Shown here: piece after piece, positions 46,910-58,115 of the stretch | Position numbering within the stretch: the stretch's first letter is position 1 | Layout of the letters: every line of letters starts with the position of its first letter | Origin: Entonaema liquescens | Lineage: Eukaryota; Ascomycota; Sordariomycetes; Xylariales; Xylariaceae | Direction: 5' to 3' | NCBI GenBank assembly: GCA_902805475.1 | Contig: CADCSX010000001.1 | Span: 1,364,001-1,428,000 of the forward strand | Length of the DNA stretch: 64,000 nt | Program-made: the position numbers and the translations under genes | The notes under the pieces: generated by a model | Database searches by the model: none | Told to the model about the DNA's origin: nothing | The model's input: the letters and a program-made list of their open reading frames with translations, nothing else

Positions 46910-47509
46910 ATGGCCGCTCCCACGGAAGCCCAGATTGCTCATCAAGAGCTGATCGATAAGCTGGATATTCATTCCATTCATAAGAGCTTTCGAAACCCGC
47001 ACTGGCGACCAAACCAGCGACGCAACAAGAACATTAAAACCATCCTCGGTGACGCCTCGCGTAAGGAAGCCTCTGTAATAGTCACTCCCCAAGACAACAG
47101 CGGCACCGCCACTCCTGCACAGGGAGACGGCGACGGCCTTTCCACCAGCGGTTCTTCGACGCCCGCTCAGCAGCCCACCAGCGGCAACAATTCCAGCCTC
47201 CAGCCCAACCTCGCACAAGCTTCGCGTAGTTTATCGAAGCTCGTGCTGGAGAAAAGCCTGCGGCCCAATGGCGCCGGCGGCACAACGGCCTCGGCGCCCA
47301 GCGCGACATACACGAACATCGAATCGGCCCCTTCGCTCGCCCACACGAAACGGTACTGCGATATTACCGGCCTTCCTGCTCCTTATCTCGACCCAAAGAG
47401 CCGGTTACGATATCACAGCAAGGAGGTGTTTGGGTTTATTCGTACTCTACCGCAGGGCGCAGCCGAACAATATCTAGAAGCCAGAGGCGCGCATACGGTT
47501 CTGAAATGA
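46910..47509 (+). CDS. IES6: INO80 complex subunit Ies6 (YL1-C domain)
   Basis: Ies6 pairs with Arp5 in the INO80 remodeller. A single exon encodes 199 aa, from MAAPTEAQ. The N-terminal part has IHSIHKSFRNPHWRPNQRRNKNIKTIL, the conserved Ies6 segment. A Ser/Thr/Gly-rich linker of about 90 residues follows. The C-terminus is a YL1-C motif: KRYCDITGLPAPYLDPKSRLRYHSKEVFGFIRTL, ending GAHTVLK. Domain order and length match fungal Ies6, and the alternative YL1-domain protein Vps72 is longer and acidic. Its partner gene ARP5 lies on the opposite strand with only DAD4 between them, which suggests possible co-regulation, though this is inference. Confidence 0.92.
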   Translation: MAAPTEAQIAHQELIDKLDIHSIHKSFRNPHWRPNQRRNKNIKTILGDASRKEASVIVTPQDNSGTATPAQGDGDGLSTSGSSTPAQQPTSGNNSSLQPNLAQASRSLSKLVLEKSLRPNGAGGTTASAPSATYTNIESAPSLAHTKRYCDITGLPAPYLDPKSRLRYHSKEVFGFIRTLPQGAAEQYLEARGAHTVLK

Positions 47510-48596
47510 GAAGGCATAGGCAATACTAGAGGTGCACGAGAGATTTCGACAGGCAGAGCCAACAACAGTGCTATTCTAGCTTTTTTTTTTTATCTATTTC
47601 AGCTACAAACCGCGTTAAGATGGCTGGCTGGCTTCGTATATGAAGCCCAACTAGAGCAAGCCTTATCGCCTAGGAATGTTCACTTTACGGCAGAAGGTTG
47701 GTACTGGGTCAAAGGGGATAATTACACATGGAAATGTCCGGCCAACAAAGTCAAGCCTATCCTATGCATCAGTCACCTCTCGGCGACGGATGGCAGGTTA
47801 CGCTCCGGCTTAATCGTGATCGGGAAAAATGAGATTTTGTTCTCCGCCTGTGACTGACGGGTACCGAGATCGAATGGAGGAGGATCGATCTCAGTGACCA
47901 TAGCTTATGAGCTAAGGACGCCGCGGCAGGATGTCATATTAAAGATGCCGTAGCGATCTGTTGAGTAATCTGCTTGATTTCTTACCATTTGATCTTATTG
48001 TGAGGATGTCCGTTGAGCTCTCCATGGTACAGCTTTAATAAGCAATAGAACCGCTAACATTCAAGGATAAGCTGTAATGTGTATGCTAGAACTCGAATCA
48101 TTATTTATACCGGGCTAATGGTATGCTGCGGTGTAAGTACTTTCCCGGGAAGAATTCCCAGCAACATGTGAATTTTTATAATGTAGAAGACAGAATAGGA
48201 CCAAAATTCTCTTATCGATTTTAAATTAGGATATTCTCATTGGCAGTTGTAAGCCAGCTGCTAAGGCGTAGTTTACGGCTGATCCGCCAGGGGGTTCGAG
48301 GTCCTCGTTTCAATTCCGCGATTCGTGTCCCGTCCTCCGTCCTCCGTCCCAGATGTAGCTTTTACCTAAATTGAATGAATGATCTTTACGGGGTGGAAAA
48401 CGCACGATACGATAATAAAGGGTCCGAAGCTTCAAGCCCACCAATTACACCCTCACCCCCGTCGAGTAAAACACCTTGTTTTGTCTACTGCTACTGGGTA
48501 GCTTTACAGGAGCTTGGAGCTCATTGTCCTCGTTTTCCCTATCTTAATTTATACCTACGTACATACGTCACGCACTTAGTCGACCCGGAGTTCAAA
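47510..48596. other. Intergenic, 1.1 kb
   Basis: This is the IES6 3' flank and GOT1 promoter. A T10 run lies at about 47580. A stretch at 48255-48335 has a B-box-like GGTTCGAGGTCC but no convincing tRNA fold. No gene is supported; an open frame at 48375-48680 only overlaps the true GOT1 first exon. Confidence 0.5.
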
Positions 48597-49390
48597 ATGC
48601 CTACCATGTGGTTATCAGATGCCCAAAGTAAGACCGAACCCTACCAATTCTTTACTGTTGAGTTATGGGAATCTATATAGACTAACCATTGAGGCTGCGT
48701 ACAGAAATTGGGGTTGCCTTCTGCTCTGGCGGTACGTGGTAATCCAAGTTACTCTCGCGATCGCGTGCCTCTATACATACCTACCTTCTGTGGTAGCTAG
48801 GCTTATAGGCGCGGGTGTGTCAACATGCTTTCCTCGGCGGCGCTGATATGGTCCGTTTGCTTCTACAGGTGGCTTCTTCCTAATTGGAGGTGTTATGCTA
48901 TTCTTTGACCGAGCTATGTAAGTGCTGGTTGCTAGTCTTGCGCATCATTATATTAATTCAAATAATACAGGCTTGCGATGGGCAATGTATGCTACTTCTC
49001 TCCTTGACCCTATTCCCTACTCTGAGTGCCGTCCTCGAAAATTCCAACCAATTACCTCCCCGCCAGTTCGCTCCTAACAAACTCTAGATCCTCTTCCTAA
49101 TCGGCCTAACGATTATTATCGGTCCACAGAAGACACTACTATTCTTCGCGCGGAAACAGAAGGCTAAGGGCACCGCGGCGTTTTTCTTGGGACTTACATT
49201 AATCTTAATGCGATGGGCGTTAATCGGGTTCTGCGTCGAATTATACGGTATCGTGGTGCTATTTGGAGACTTCCTCGGAACTATTGCGAGTTTTGCGCGG
49301 AACGTCCCTGTCGTCGGTCCTTACATCGGCATGGTTATTGATCGTATTCCGGGCTTTGGAGACCGAAGGAACGCTGAGTTGCCTGTTTAA
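48597..49390 (+). CDS. GOT1: Vesicle transport protein Got1
   Basis: Got1 is a small four-helix membrane protein of ER-Golgi vesicle traffic. Five exons: 48597-48627, 48705-48731 (27 nt), 48869-48917, 48971-48986 (16 nt) and 49088-49390, giving 141 aa. Joins read MPTMWLSDAQ-KIGVAFCSGG-FFLIGGVMLFFDRAM-LAMGN-ILFLIGLTIIIGPQKT, the family sequence without gaps. Motifs FFDRA, IGPQKTLLFFARKQKAKGT and the fourth helix (LYGIVVLFGDFLGTI) are present. Introns are 77, 137, 53 and 101 bp. I start at the first of two nearby ATGs (MPTMW); a start at the second ATG (MW) would match yeast. Two very small exons would be missed by most gene finders. Confidence 0.92.
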
Positions 49391-49928
49391 AAGGAGCCTC
49401 CTTACTTGCTTACTTACCCCTAATTACAAGCCAGACTATCTACTTCCTTTTCTATTTTACGCCGCCAGAGAGTAGTCTAATTACGATTTTAAGCGCCATG
49501 ACAGTCTCGGATCACATGGAACGGGCGTTAAAGACGGGAACGGGAGGTTCTGTATGATATTGTGTATACGACAGTATAGAGGATTTTGCGGGGAGTGCCA
49601 AACTAGGTTCGGGGATACCCAGAAGCAAACTAGAAGATACAAGCCCGCAAGGCTGTAAGAAATAATATGCCACGGGCAGAAAGCGTTGTGTAACTTTTCT
49701 ACATGTGAAAAGAAAAAAAGGCCTTTGTCATTTGTGCCTATGCAGAATCTAGGGGGGAACGGCCCGAAAATGGTTGTCTCGAAGCGGCGAAACAGCCTAA
49801 GCCGCCCGTCGAGTATGTCAACAGAAAATTTGCTAAGCTCTCTCGCTCTGCAATCCCAAAGCATGCTCTCAGCCGGTCTGGCGCACCCACACTCTCGCCC
49901 TGTCCACTACTCCTCAATACACACCACT
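49391..49928. other. Intergenic, convergent 3' flanks
   Basis: This is the shared 3' region of GOT1 (plus) and profilin (minus). Open frames here on both strands are short and without protein-like features. Confidence 0.5.
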
Positions 49929-50732
49929 CTAGTATCCGGCCTTGATGAGGTAGTCGGCCAACGCTTCGACAGTCTGGGTCGCGTTGCCAGCTAACTGGCC
50001 CTCGCGGTAGTGGCCGACTATGATGGCCTGCTTCGTCTTCACAATGACGACACCTGTTTGGCCCTATATGGATATAAATTTTAGTCAACAACTACCCCTT
50101 AATCGCTTGTAGAGTGGGAGAGGAATTATATCCTGCTTAACACACCTGTCGTCCGTAGACACTCCGATCCTCAACTCGGAAGGCGACGTATCGCTCACCC
50201 GCAACGTGGATACCATTTGCTCGGGCGTTGTCGGCGGCGCTACCAGTCTGGGCTACGACATCGGCGATGTTCTTCAACTCCTCTGGCTTAAGCTATTATT
50301 GAAAAGATTTAGATTAGCTAAGGCCTCTCATATCCATATATATATATAGATGACAGTAAGATATCGCGCGTCCACGTGCTCGACATTATGTCGTATCGAG
50401 TTTGCGACTAGGCGAGGAAGGATGAGGAAAAGACAGGGGTTCATAAAAATACCGTAAAGTCTTTCGAGGTTGCCCAAACGCTGTCACCGGCAGCACTGAT
50501 GATGGCGGCCTTGTCGACATGGCCGCTGCCAACCAGGCTATCGTTACGAGAGTGGTTAGTAGATGGTTTTGTGTTAGGCTACGACGCCGTCGGAACGGTG
50601 GGCGATGATAATTTACCTGGAGTCAACATAGGCTATGACGGAGAATCAGCCCTATTCCCTAACAAAGGTGGGGTTGTCGAATAAGTTTACAGAAGGGAAG
50701 AGGGGGGGAATTTGTTTACCTTGCCACGACAT
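49929..50732 (-). CDS. PFY1: Profilin
   Basis: Profilin binds monomeric actin, poly-proline and phosphoinositides and feeds actin filament growth by formins. Five exons: 50720-50732 (13 nt), 50626-50641 (16 nt), 50453-50537, 50146-50292 and 49929-50063, giving 131 aa. Introns are 78, 88, 160 and 82 bp. The joined N-terminus MSWQ-AYVDSS-LVGSGHVDKAAIIS and the C-terminus GQTGVVIVKTKQAIIVGHYREG...VEALADYLIKAGY are diagnostic. The N- and C-terminal aromatic residues that form the poly-proline groove (W3, Y6, C-terminal Tyr) are present. Length is normal. The two tiny 5' exons are supported by consistent phase. The symbol follows the yeast name. Confidence 0.94.
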
Positions 50733-53402
50733 GGTTGCTAGACTTTTTGGTGGTTTGTCTGTCTGGTTGTGCAGATGGCGTAAAAAAAAGAAAAAGCAAA
50801 AAGGAATAGGAAGAAAGAGGGAGAGGATGAGATTATAGACGAAGTTGGCGTGTTTAGGGGAGATTTAGTCTGAAGCTTCAGATGTCAAAGGAGAAAAAAG
50901 AATAGGGATGCGCGGTCTGATGAATGAGGGGCTGTTTTTCGGGGGTTGGATTATTCTATCATTTGGCTAACTTCTGCCCGCCAACCCACTGCCAGCCCAC
51001 CGCCCAGGTGTCAACCCACTCAGGCCACTCAGGCCATACAATCACTATTACTGGTTACCTGTATGTCCACCTTTGGGATTTGCGCTGGGGGCGGTGCGCT
51101 AAGTAACTGATTTCCCCCCCTTTGCCCTTTGGCTGAATTAAAAATTCCACCTAACAATTCGCAATTTGTCAAGCCACACGCAACATCGATAGAAGCTTTG
51201 CCAGCTGATAACTCAGCACCCCGCCATCGTACCGTCGGCCCCAATTAGAAAGAGAACCGAGGTCCTCGATACTTCTTCCATCTCTATTAGTATACCGTAG
51301 CTACATCACGAACTTAGTATTTATTATTTATTTTTCATATTCGCGTATTACACGAAACAAAAACATTTATGCAAGATAAATAGCGCATCCTCATGCAATC
51401 GAGCATCTTATAAAAAAAAAAAAAAAAAAGTGATTTAGATGAGACATGTTATCGTCTCACCGTCAGTCTGACTATTGCCGTCTTTCCATGGATCCAAATC
51501 TATGAATTCAACTCTGCATTCAATAAAAAAAAACATACACCGACATGTCAGTCTGTCGCAACGAAGCTCGTCAGCCTAGTGGAAAATATTGTCTCCAGTC
51601 CAAGAAAATTGCAATTTCTAATATCCTCTCTGGAACCCACTATCCGTCATATATATCTGGTCTAGACGGCCAGCGGTGTATATCCCCCCCTGCCAATTGG
51701 TTTGGCGCATGAAGACGATCCGACACCCTCTGTCAGACCCGTTCCCTCAACATACCTCACATTCACCGCCTTCGTTTAACCCATTCGGGACTTCGCGGCC
51801 GTAAACTCTGTGTCTTTTTATAGAAGACGGATTAAGGACAACGTCATTGTTATGTTATTAAGTCTTACATCATAGTAGACTCTCTCCTCCTTCGTGTACT
51901 ACATACCTAATAGTATGTAGTATGTTGGTACGCACGTATCGTCAGATATGATAAACTCAGAAGGAATGATCAAAAATAGTAGAAGTAATCCCTAGTGGCC
52001 ATATACATATTATCTAGGTAACCAGATAGGTGTGAATCACCTGCTAGATTTATCTATCTCCTTTATTTAGCTCCTAACAATCCGTGTAGCTACTTTGTTA
52101 ACATTCCCGAGATATAGCTTGTAATACAATATCTCTTATGGGAGGCGGGAAAGATATTTATAGAGTGACAAGTTAGCTTCAACGTCAGAAACTAAAAACA
52201 TCGAGTAGACTAAAGCTGAAGTCTAGCTCCAAGCTCCGTTAGCTAGTAATAGACTCACTAGGTATTACCACAGGGAGCTATCAACTTGACAAATGAGTTG
52301 TTTTAAAGCTACGCGGAGCTTGTTGCAAGCAGCTATCTAGTTTCCGAAGGTTGAAATGTCGAGTGGTGACACAGTACATAACTTACACCTAACTAGCATA
52401 GATAACTATGATAGTTATAGTAGTTAATAAATAACTATGTTTGACGTAGGAGTTTGGGTTCTTACGAGCCTCACGTGTACGTAGAAGAAATCTAGAACAG
52501 GGTTCACGGAGTAATAGGTGTGAGTGTAAATAAAAAGTATAGATCCATAGATCTTCATTTGGCATTTTTGGATGAGTTGACGCCGTTTCAGCTTCGTGAC
52601 ACGTATTCGAATGTCAGTCACAGATTCCGAAGGAGCTTCTATCCACGGCACGTGTAATACCGCGTGTAGTACCACGTGTTGTTGTTTCGAACAACTTAGA
52701 TAGTGGCCATACTTGTTATACTTGTTGGACTCAAGTGGGCTCGACGCTTATAACCTCTCGCTTGTCTTAGAAATATGGCGTCCGTTCAACCTTGTAACCG
52801 TGTCGACCATTTAAGCATTCAAATGGACAACGATGCGACTCAGATCGTCTCGGTAGATCAACAATGTCGATCGCTAATGATCTCAACCAGGTCGTCCGGG
52901 ATTATTTACATCTCTGCCGCACTGACAAAGAGGATCGCAAGGAATACTTATAGAAGTAAAGATGGCCCGATGTAACTCTCAAGCTGACTTCAAGCTGACT
53001 TCAAGCTTTACTTAATCCTGCCCCTCGGAAGAAACCATCGCGCGTTTCGAGATAATACTTGATTTTCAAGAGTCCAACTTTAGCGTAGCCTTAGGGTGCG
53101 TGAGGTGACAACTTACAAGGCTTAGTTGCGGCGTTGAGGATAAAATCTCCGGCGAAAGTTACCGTGCTACGTGCCTTGTTGGGAAGGAATACCCCGGGTC
53201 CGTTCGGTTCTGTAAGGCGGGATGGATTGTACATAACAGCACAGACCAAAACCGGACTCTTATTGTTCTGGTATAGTTTTTGCAGCTTTTCCATGTTTCA
53301 AGGGCCGGGGTTTACCTCTTTAGGTATCATGAAACTAGCAAGGAACCGTACATTTGCTAGACACCCCTTTTCTGTTCTAACGATATTCAGCTAGGTGTTA
53401 AG

Positions 53403-53849
53403 ATGAGTTGCCCCGAAATTGCTCAAAATGAACTTCAGGGACTTACACGTACACGTACAGAGATGACTACCCCGTTTACAAGGTATGTTAGGGTATTTAG
53501 CCAAGCTTGCTAAAGAATATCAACGCAAGGTTTCTATTATTGCCAATTTATCGAATACCGACTTCAAGTCAGTTATGACATGTCGTTCGATTAGTTCTCT
53601 TCCTATGATATAATATTTAATATTGCTAGTAATCGCTCATATTACAATAACCGACATGTACGAGCGAGAGACTTTGATTGGGACTTCTTCTCAGATGAGC
53701 AAGAAAGTTCCGGGGATTGTTCCATTGCATGCGAAGAGTTCCATTGGAAGATGCAAGTAAAAGGGATCTGGCAAGTTGAAAGTTCGACCAAGATTCCCTG
53801 CCGCTCAAACGTGCTTCTCCTCCTATCAGATCGAAGAGATGCAACGTAG
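53403..53849 (+). CDS. Candidate two-exon small gene, unknown
   Basis: A weak call. Exon 53403-53482 opens with ATG (MSCPEIAQNELQ...) and ends at a good GTATGT donor. After a 147-bp intron ending CTAG, exon 53630-53849 continues in phase to a TAG, giving 99 aa with a polar, acidic middle (RDFDWDFFSDEQESSGDCS). Phase agreement and splice sites are the only support. No family is recognised, and an open frame of 121 aa exists on the opposite strand over the same bases. It could be chance or a relic of a larger gene. Confidence 0.2.
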
Positions 53850-54106
53850 TAATATAGAATATGCAGTCCTCGGTCCAATGTACCGCTGCAAGCACGATGA
53901 AAGGAGCCTCCTGTTCATTTCCTAGACTTGGCTTAGTTGGCACCGTATCTTGCTCATTTACACAATAATTACACCGCATACTTTTATTCATTAGTAAAAT
54001 CAGGTCGGACCTCCTAGCTTTTGACTCGTCCGAGACTCTGTCGATTTCCCCCGTCTATCGGGCCATTGGGCGAAAACAGGGGCTAATTTGCCAAGGGACC
54101 GTTGCC

Positions 54107-54746
54107 TCAGAGTATCCCTTGGTTGTGTGTACGCACCGCAGACAATACAACTCCATTATCCAAAAGCTTCTTGAACTCTTCAGGTGTGGACGTTGCGGTC
54201 GTATCTTCTAGCAGCTGCCTATTATGAGAGCGTTGTGTCAGCTCTTCTAAGCTAGGCACTTCTGCTACGAATGGGCTTACTGGGCTTAAGATCTCATCAA
54301 TGCTAGTGCTGGCGTTTGATACGCAACACCATCGCTAATTCTACCCTTTCCCCCTGGGATCCATTCGCGTCATTCCAAAAACACCCTGGTCGACAGCGAA
54401 ATACCCAGGGAGACAAGGGTAACCCTTGACGCCGTCCATAATGCATTTTGGAGCTGAATCCTAGGCGTTGATCACCCTCTTCAAAATAACCGTCCCATGA
54501 TCCATCAACCTCAAACAGCCGCCAATGTCATCGATATTTTGATGTTGTCTAGGAGAGCTGGAATTCCCCGGACCATCATAGGTGTCACAACCGATAGTTT
54601 TGTGGTGTATGGCATGCTGTCAACAATATGTAGATGCCATGTAAGGAAACATCATTAATTCCCCAGGGTCCGATGGGATCAGCTGTTAGTGGCTTAATAG
54701 ACTCGCATCTTGTTTCCCCAGACCCTCCGTTCAAACAGCGGACGAC
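54107..54746 (-). pseudogene. Possible decayed coding region
   Basis: Three successive minus-strand open stretches without usable starts follow each other with frame changes: 54585-54746 (53 codons), 54303-54527 (74 codons) and 54107-54322 (71 codons). Their conceptual products have natural-looking composition, for example FEVDGSWDGYFEEGDQRLGF and SIDEILSPVSPFVAEVPSLE. They cannot be joined by obvious introns. This is what a gene broken by indels would look like, but I recognise no family, and chance open frames of this length occur. The judgement rests on composition only. Confidence 0.3.
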
Positions 54747-55172
54747 TCACATATCTACTCTTTTAAGAGTTCATTGAGTCTGTTTCTGGAGACTACGTTT
54801 ACCACAGTGATCACAAGTGAGTATGTACATCTTCCAGTAGCCTTTTAGTATTCACAACACAAAAAGCCTATATCCCTTAAAGTTTAAGGAACCCGAATCC
54901 TTCAGGGATTGTAGTTCTCGCCTATGTACCTGGTTAATAGTGCGGTTACCAGAACTGCATACCACCACCGATAGAGGGTCATGCAGGCCCGGAAGCGTTC
55001 GTGACGCACGTCCCCGGCTACCCCGTCCTAAGCAGACCGGGTTGTGTGTCAGATCCCGCCCTACCACAACTCTCTTATAATCATAGTAGTACGCGTTACC
55101 CGGACGTTCTTGCAATCACGAGTTTATGCTATCGTCCTCTACTTACTTGCTACGCCGCCACCTGAAGTCAAT

Positions 55173-57059
55173 ATGTCACTAAGACCGAGCTCCTCTGGGG
55201 GCCCGAGTTCGAAGAGTTCAGCAAATAGCTTTAAGTATGACAGGAGGATTTCTAGAGACGACTCCTTTATCAATCATAAAGCGGGTGTTGGAGCAGGATT
55301 TAAACCATACGGTTCTGCACGAGGGCAACTACCTACTCCGGAATCAAGTCCACGGGCATCACCACCACGAAATATATCTGTCCCAACTATTAGGATGCCT
55401 ACACCCGAATCTTTTAACGAGGTTCAACCCACGGAAATCGGTATGGCACTCGGGAGTCCTACGGTGAAGCCGGCGAGCGGGAGCTCACGCACACCGCAAC
55501 CTACACTTAAGACTTGGCAAGGTTCAACCTCGTCTCTGGTTTCGCCCGCATCGGGGGTTACTACTACTATTAATTCTCCAGACAAGTCTCTGCGCAGGAA
55601 GCAGTCAGGGAAGTGGAGGTTGTTTGGCATGTTTGGGAGGAAGCAATCGGATCACTCACACTCGAAATCGAGCGAACAGAAAGGCATACCCTTACCTGGA
55701 CCGCCACCGGATATACCATCTCAATCTTCGTACGACTCGAAAGTGGAGAGGAGTAACACTGTCGGTACACGAGGGACGCCAAGGCATAAACCTGCTGTAT
55801 CTAGGTCGCAAACGATGCCTTATGATGGAAATAGTTCGGCACAGGAGTCAAAGTCGACGTTGAGAGATAGGAGCAAAGAGACCCATGGGAGGATACCGAT
55901 AGCGTTAGACACCAAGCCGGCTACCCCAAGTGGTTCCCTGTTAGATGTTGAAATCCCTCAGATCACGATGGAGAGATACAGCATTATGTTTGGAAGTGTC
56001 TTACAGTCGCAGTCTTCCTTATTAGCTCGGCGCCAAGGTAACGTCCAGAAACTAAAAACCACCGATGACGCCACAGAAAATGAGAGGGTGAGTTGATATA
56101 AACCTTCGACGGCGTTTAGATACTAATATCTTGAGCAGGGGAGGAAACATTATGATATTTCAAGGAGAGAGTCATCTCCTGCAGGGATGTCACCTTCGCT
56201 GGCTCTTTTCCCTCCAGCTCCTCCTAAGAAGCCAACGCAGACATCTCATAATGCGTCGTCGCGTCTAAGATCGAACACTTCTCCAGCACAACTTCGATCA
56301 CCTGCGAAAGCGACCTTTGACCACACAACATCTCACCGTAAAAAGCCGTCCAAAGAAGAATCAAGCTCTCACCATCGCAAAGGACCCTCCGGCCACCGTT
56401 ATCAACAGGACAAACTTACCATTGCGACTCTAGCCAGGGCAAGGGAGCAGCAGGCCGTAACCAAAGAACACCAATTCAGCCCCGAAACATCGAGTCTAAT
56501 ACTGGACTCTCCGACCGACTTGTCGTCTCCCGAGTTTGAGGTCGTCAAGTCGGAACCTTTACGACCAAAAGCGTCATACATGCAAGAACCCAAGTGGCAA
56601 ATGATGACGCCGCCAAACCACACGCCTTCCACGGCATCGTCCTCGTCCACAGCCGACAACCACAGCAACACCAAAAAACCACCTCCCTCGTCTCCCGCAA
56701 CATCCGCACACTCGGATCTAAGCCAGACATCCCAGAAGAAGAACAACAACGACGACGACGACGATGACGACGACGTTCTACTAGATAGCTCCACCATGAA
56801 CCCGGTCGAGCTGTCGATCGCGCGACAGATATCGATATCCCGCCAGCAGCGGAAGATGCTCAAGCCGCTGCACACGGGCTCGGTGCGGAGACACCAGCCG
56901 CGACCCCCCGTGCCCAAGATACCCATGGCCCAGGACGAGCGGCTGGCCGAGACCAAGTCCGCGACGCCGACGATCGTTATCCCCGAGGAGGAACCGACTG
57001 CGGAGTCTCCCTTGGCGTATAACCGGAAGAGCGAGCGGGTTGTCCTGGATAGGGCGTAA
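55173..57059 (+). CDS. Large disordered Ser/Pro-rich protein, unknown
   Basis: Two exons: 55173-56087 and 56139-57059, with a 51-bp intron (GTGAGT...GCAG, TACTAAT branch site), giving 611 aa. I do not recognise a named family. Nearly all of it is Ser/Thr/Pro/Lys-rich and probably disordered, with many potential phosphorylation sites. A few islands look folded or binding-like: KSLRRKQSGKWRLFGMFGRK (about residue 130-150, basic with aromatic residues, possibly membrane-binding), ITMERYSIMFGSVLQSQ near 270, and MNPVELSIARQISISRQQRKMLKPL near 525. A run of nine Asp precedes the last island. The frame is open upstream to 55044 but the first ATG is at 55173. Such a layout suits a regulatory or scaffold protein; no function is assigned. 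Confidence 0.75.
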
Positions 57060-58115
57060 ATACATACATACATATATATATACCTACCTAGGAAGTTTAT
57101 GTTTATATCGGACCGCACTTCTATTCACACCAGTCTTTACAGCGCTCCCTGATTCGGTTTTCTTTTTAAAAGAGGGTGTTATTATTATCGAGATTCCCGG
57201 CTCTCTTCGATTCGGCGTTGGCGGCGGCGCCTCCCGTTGGGTAGTACCCATCCATTCATCAATAGACAGGTCGAAGGGTAATTAAGAGGACTTACTGTTA
57301 TTACCATTATCATATCATCATCATTGTTTTATTGTTTTATTTTGTTTTTGGCTCGGAATATACCCCTTGGAAGAACCAGATAATTATGTACGGGAAACGA
57401 GTCTGCGACTCGTTGTTATCATGCAGCTATCAGCTATTTTAACTTTACTATGTCGACGAGAGAGAGAGAAAGAGCGAAAAGAGAAGAGATAAGTTGGATT
57501 CGAGAGGACACACGATACGCCTTGATGGTAATCGTCTAGACGTCCTGATTTACGTTTTGGTTGAGGGATTCGAGTGTAGATGAGAAGACTTGATTGTCTA
57601 AGAAATGGATATTAGGGGGGCAATTTGGAGCGAGATCGAGTTTCGTGGTAGTCAAAAAATCTGAATCTAGTTCTTGGGTGGTTGGCTAGCTTAGAACAAC
57701 ACAACACACCCGTGCCCCTATATAACAAAGTCCCATGATAAGTTCTGTGTTGTATCAACGCGTCCGTCCATTCATATAGTATTATGCCAACCTCTTTGGC
57801 ATCGGCTGGGAATGTCTATGTAGGTAGTCATGTCCGTGTAACTCTCTGTCTCATCTCAACCCAGCCTAGCTCGATCTCTCTACCTTGACGGTATTCTCCT
57901 GGCCTACCAATGAATGACTGCTTGCTCCCACACACTCTCTCCTTGCCGTAAGTGTTTGGGGCACCAATGCCCCCGGATATAGATAGATGAAATAAAATTA
58001 CCATCCAAGAACATAGCCGTAACATAAAGTTCCGTTATTATGCTGGAAGGGTGACATGCCAGATCGCTTAACTAGTACTAGCTACAATAGCTAGCAAACA
58101 ATAGCTGTGGGGCGT
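57060..58115. other. Intergenic, convergent 3' flanks
   Basis: This is the shared 3' region of the disordered protein (plus) and YKT6 (minus). It contains ACATACAT/TATA repeats (57058-57085) and a GA-rich tract (57455-57490). No gene is seen. Confidence 0.5.

Larger units (their letters stand above)
50733..55172. other. Gene-poor region, 4.4 kb
   Basis: No intact gene is firmly supported. Contents include an A17 run (51413-51429), three CACGTG words at 52472-52678, a short CAAGCTGACTT direct repeat (52970-53005), a weak two-exon candidate at 53403-53849 and broken minus-strand open frames at 54107-54746 that look like decayed coding DNA. An overlapping minus-strand open frame (53626-53991, 121 aa) competes with the plus-strand candidate. 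Confidence 0.5.

Noticed and set aside
48255..48335. tRNA-like segment with GGTTCGAGGTCC
   Set aside because: The T-arm would need several G-T pairs and no A-box, anticodon stem or acceptor stem can be folded around it.
48375..48680. Open frame of 101 codons before GOT1
   Set aside because: It reads over the GOT1 first exon in another frame; the GOT1 exons are supported by phase and family sequence.
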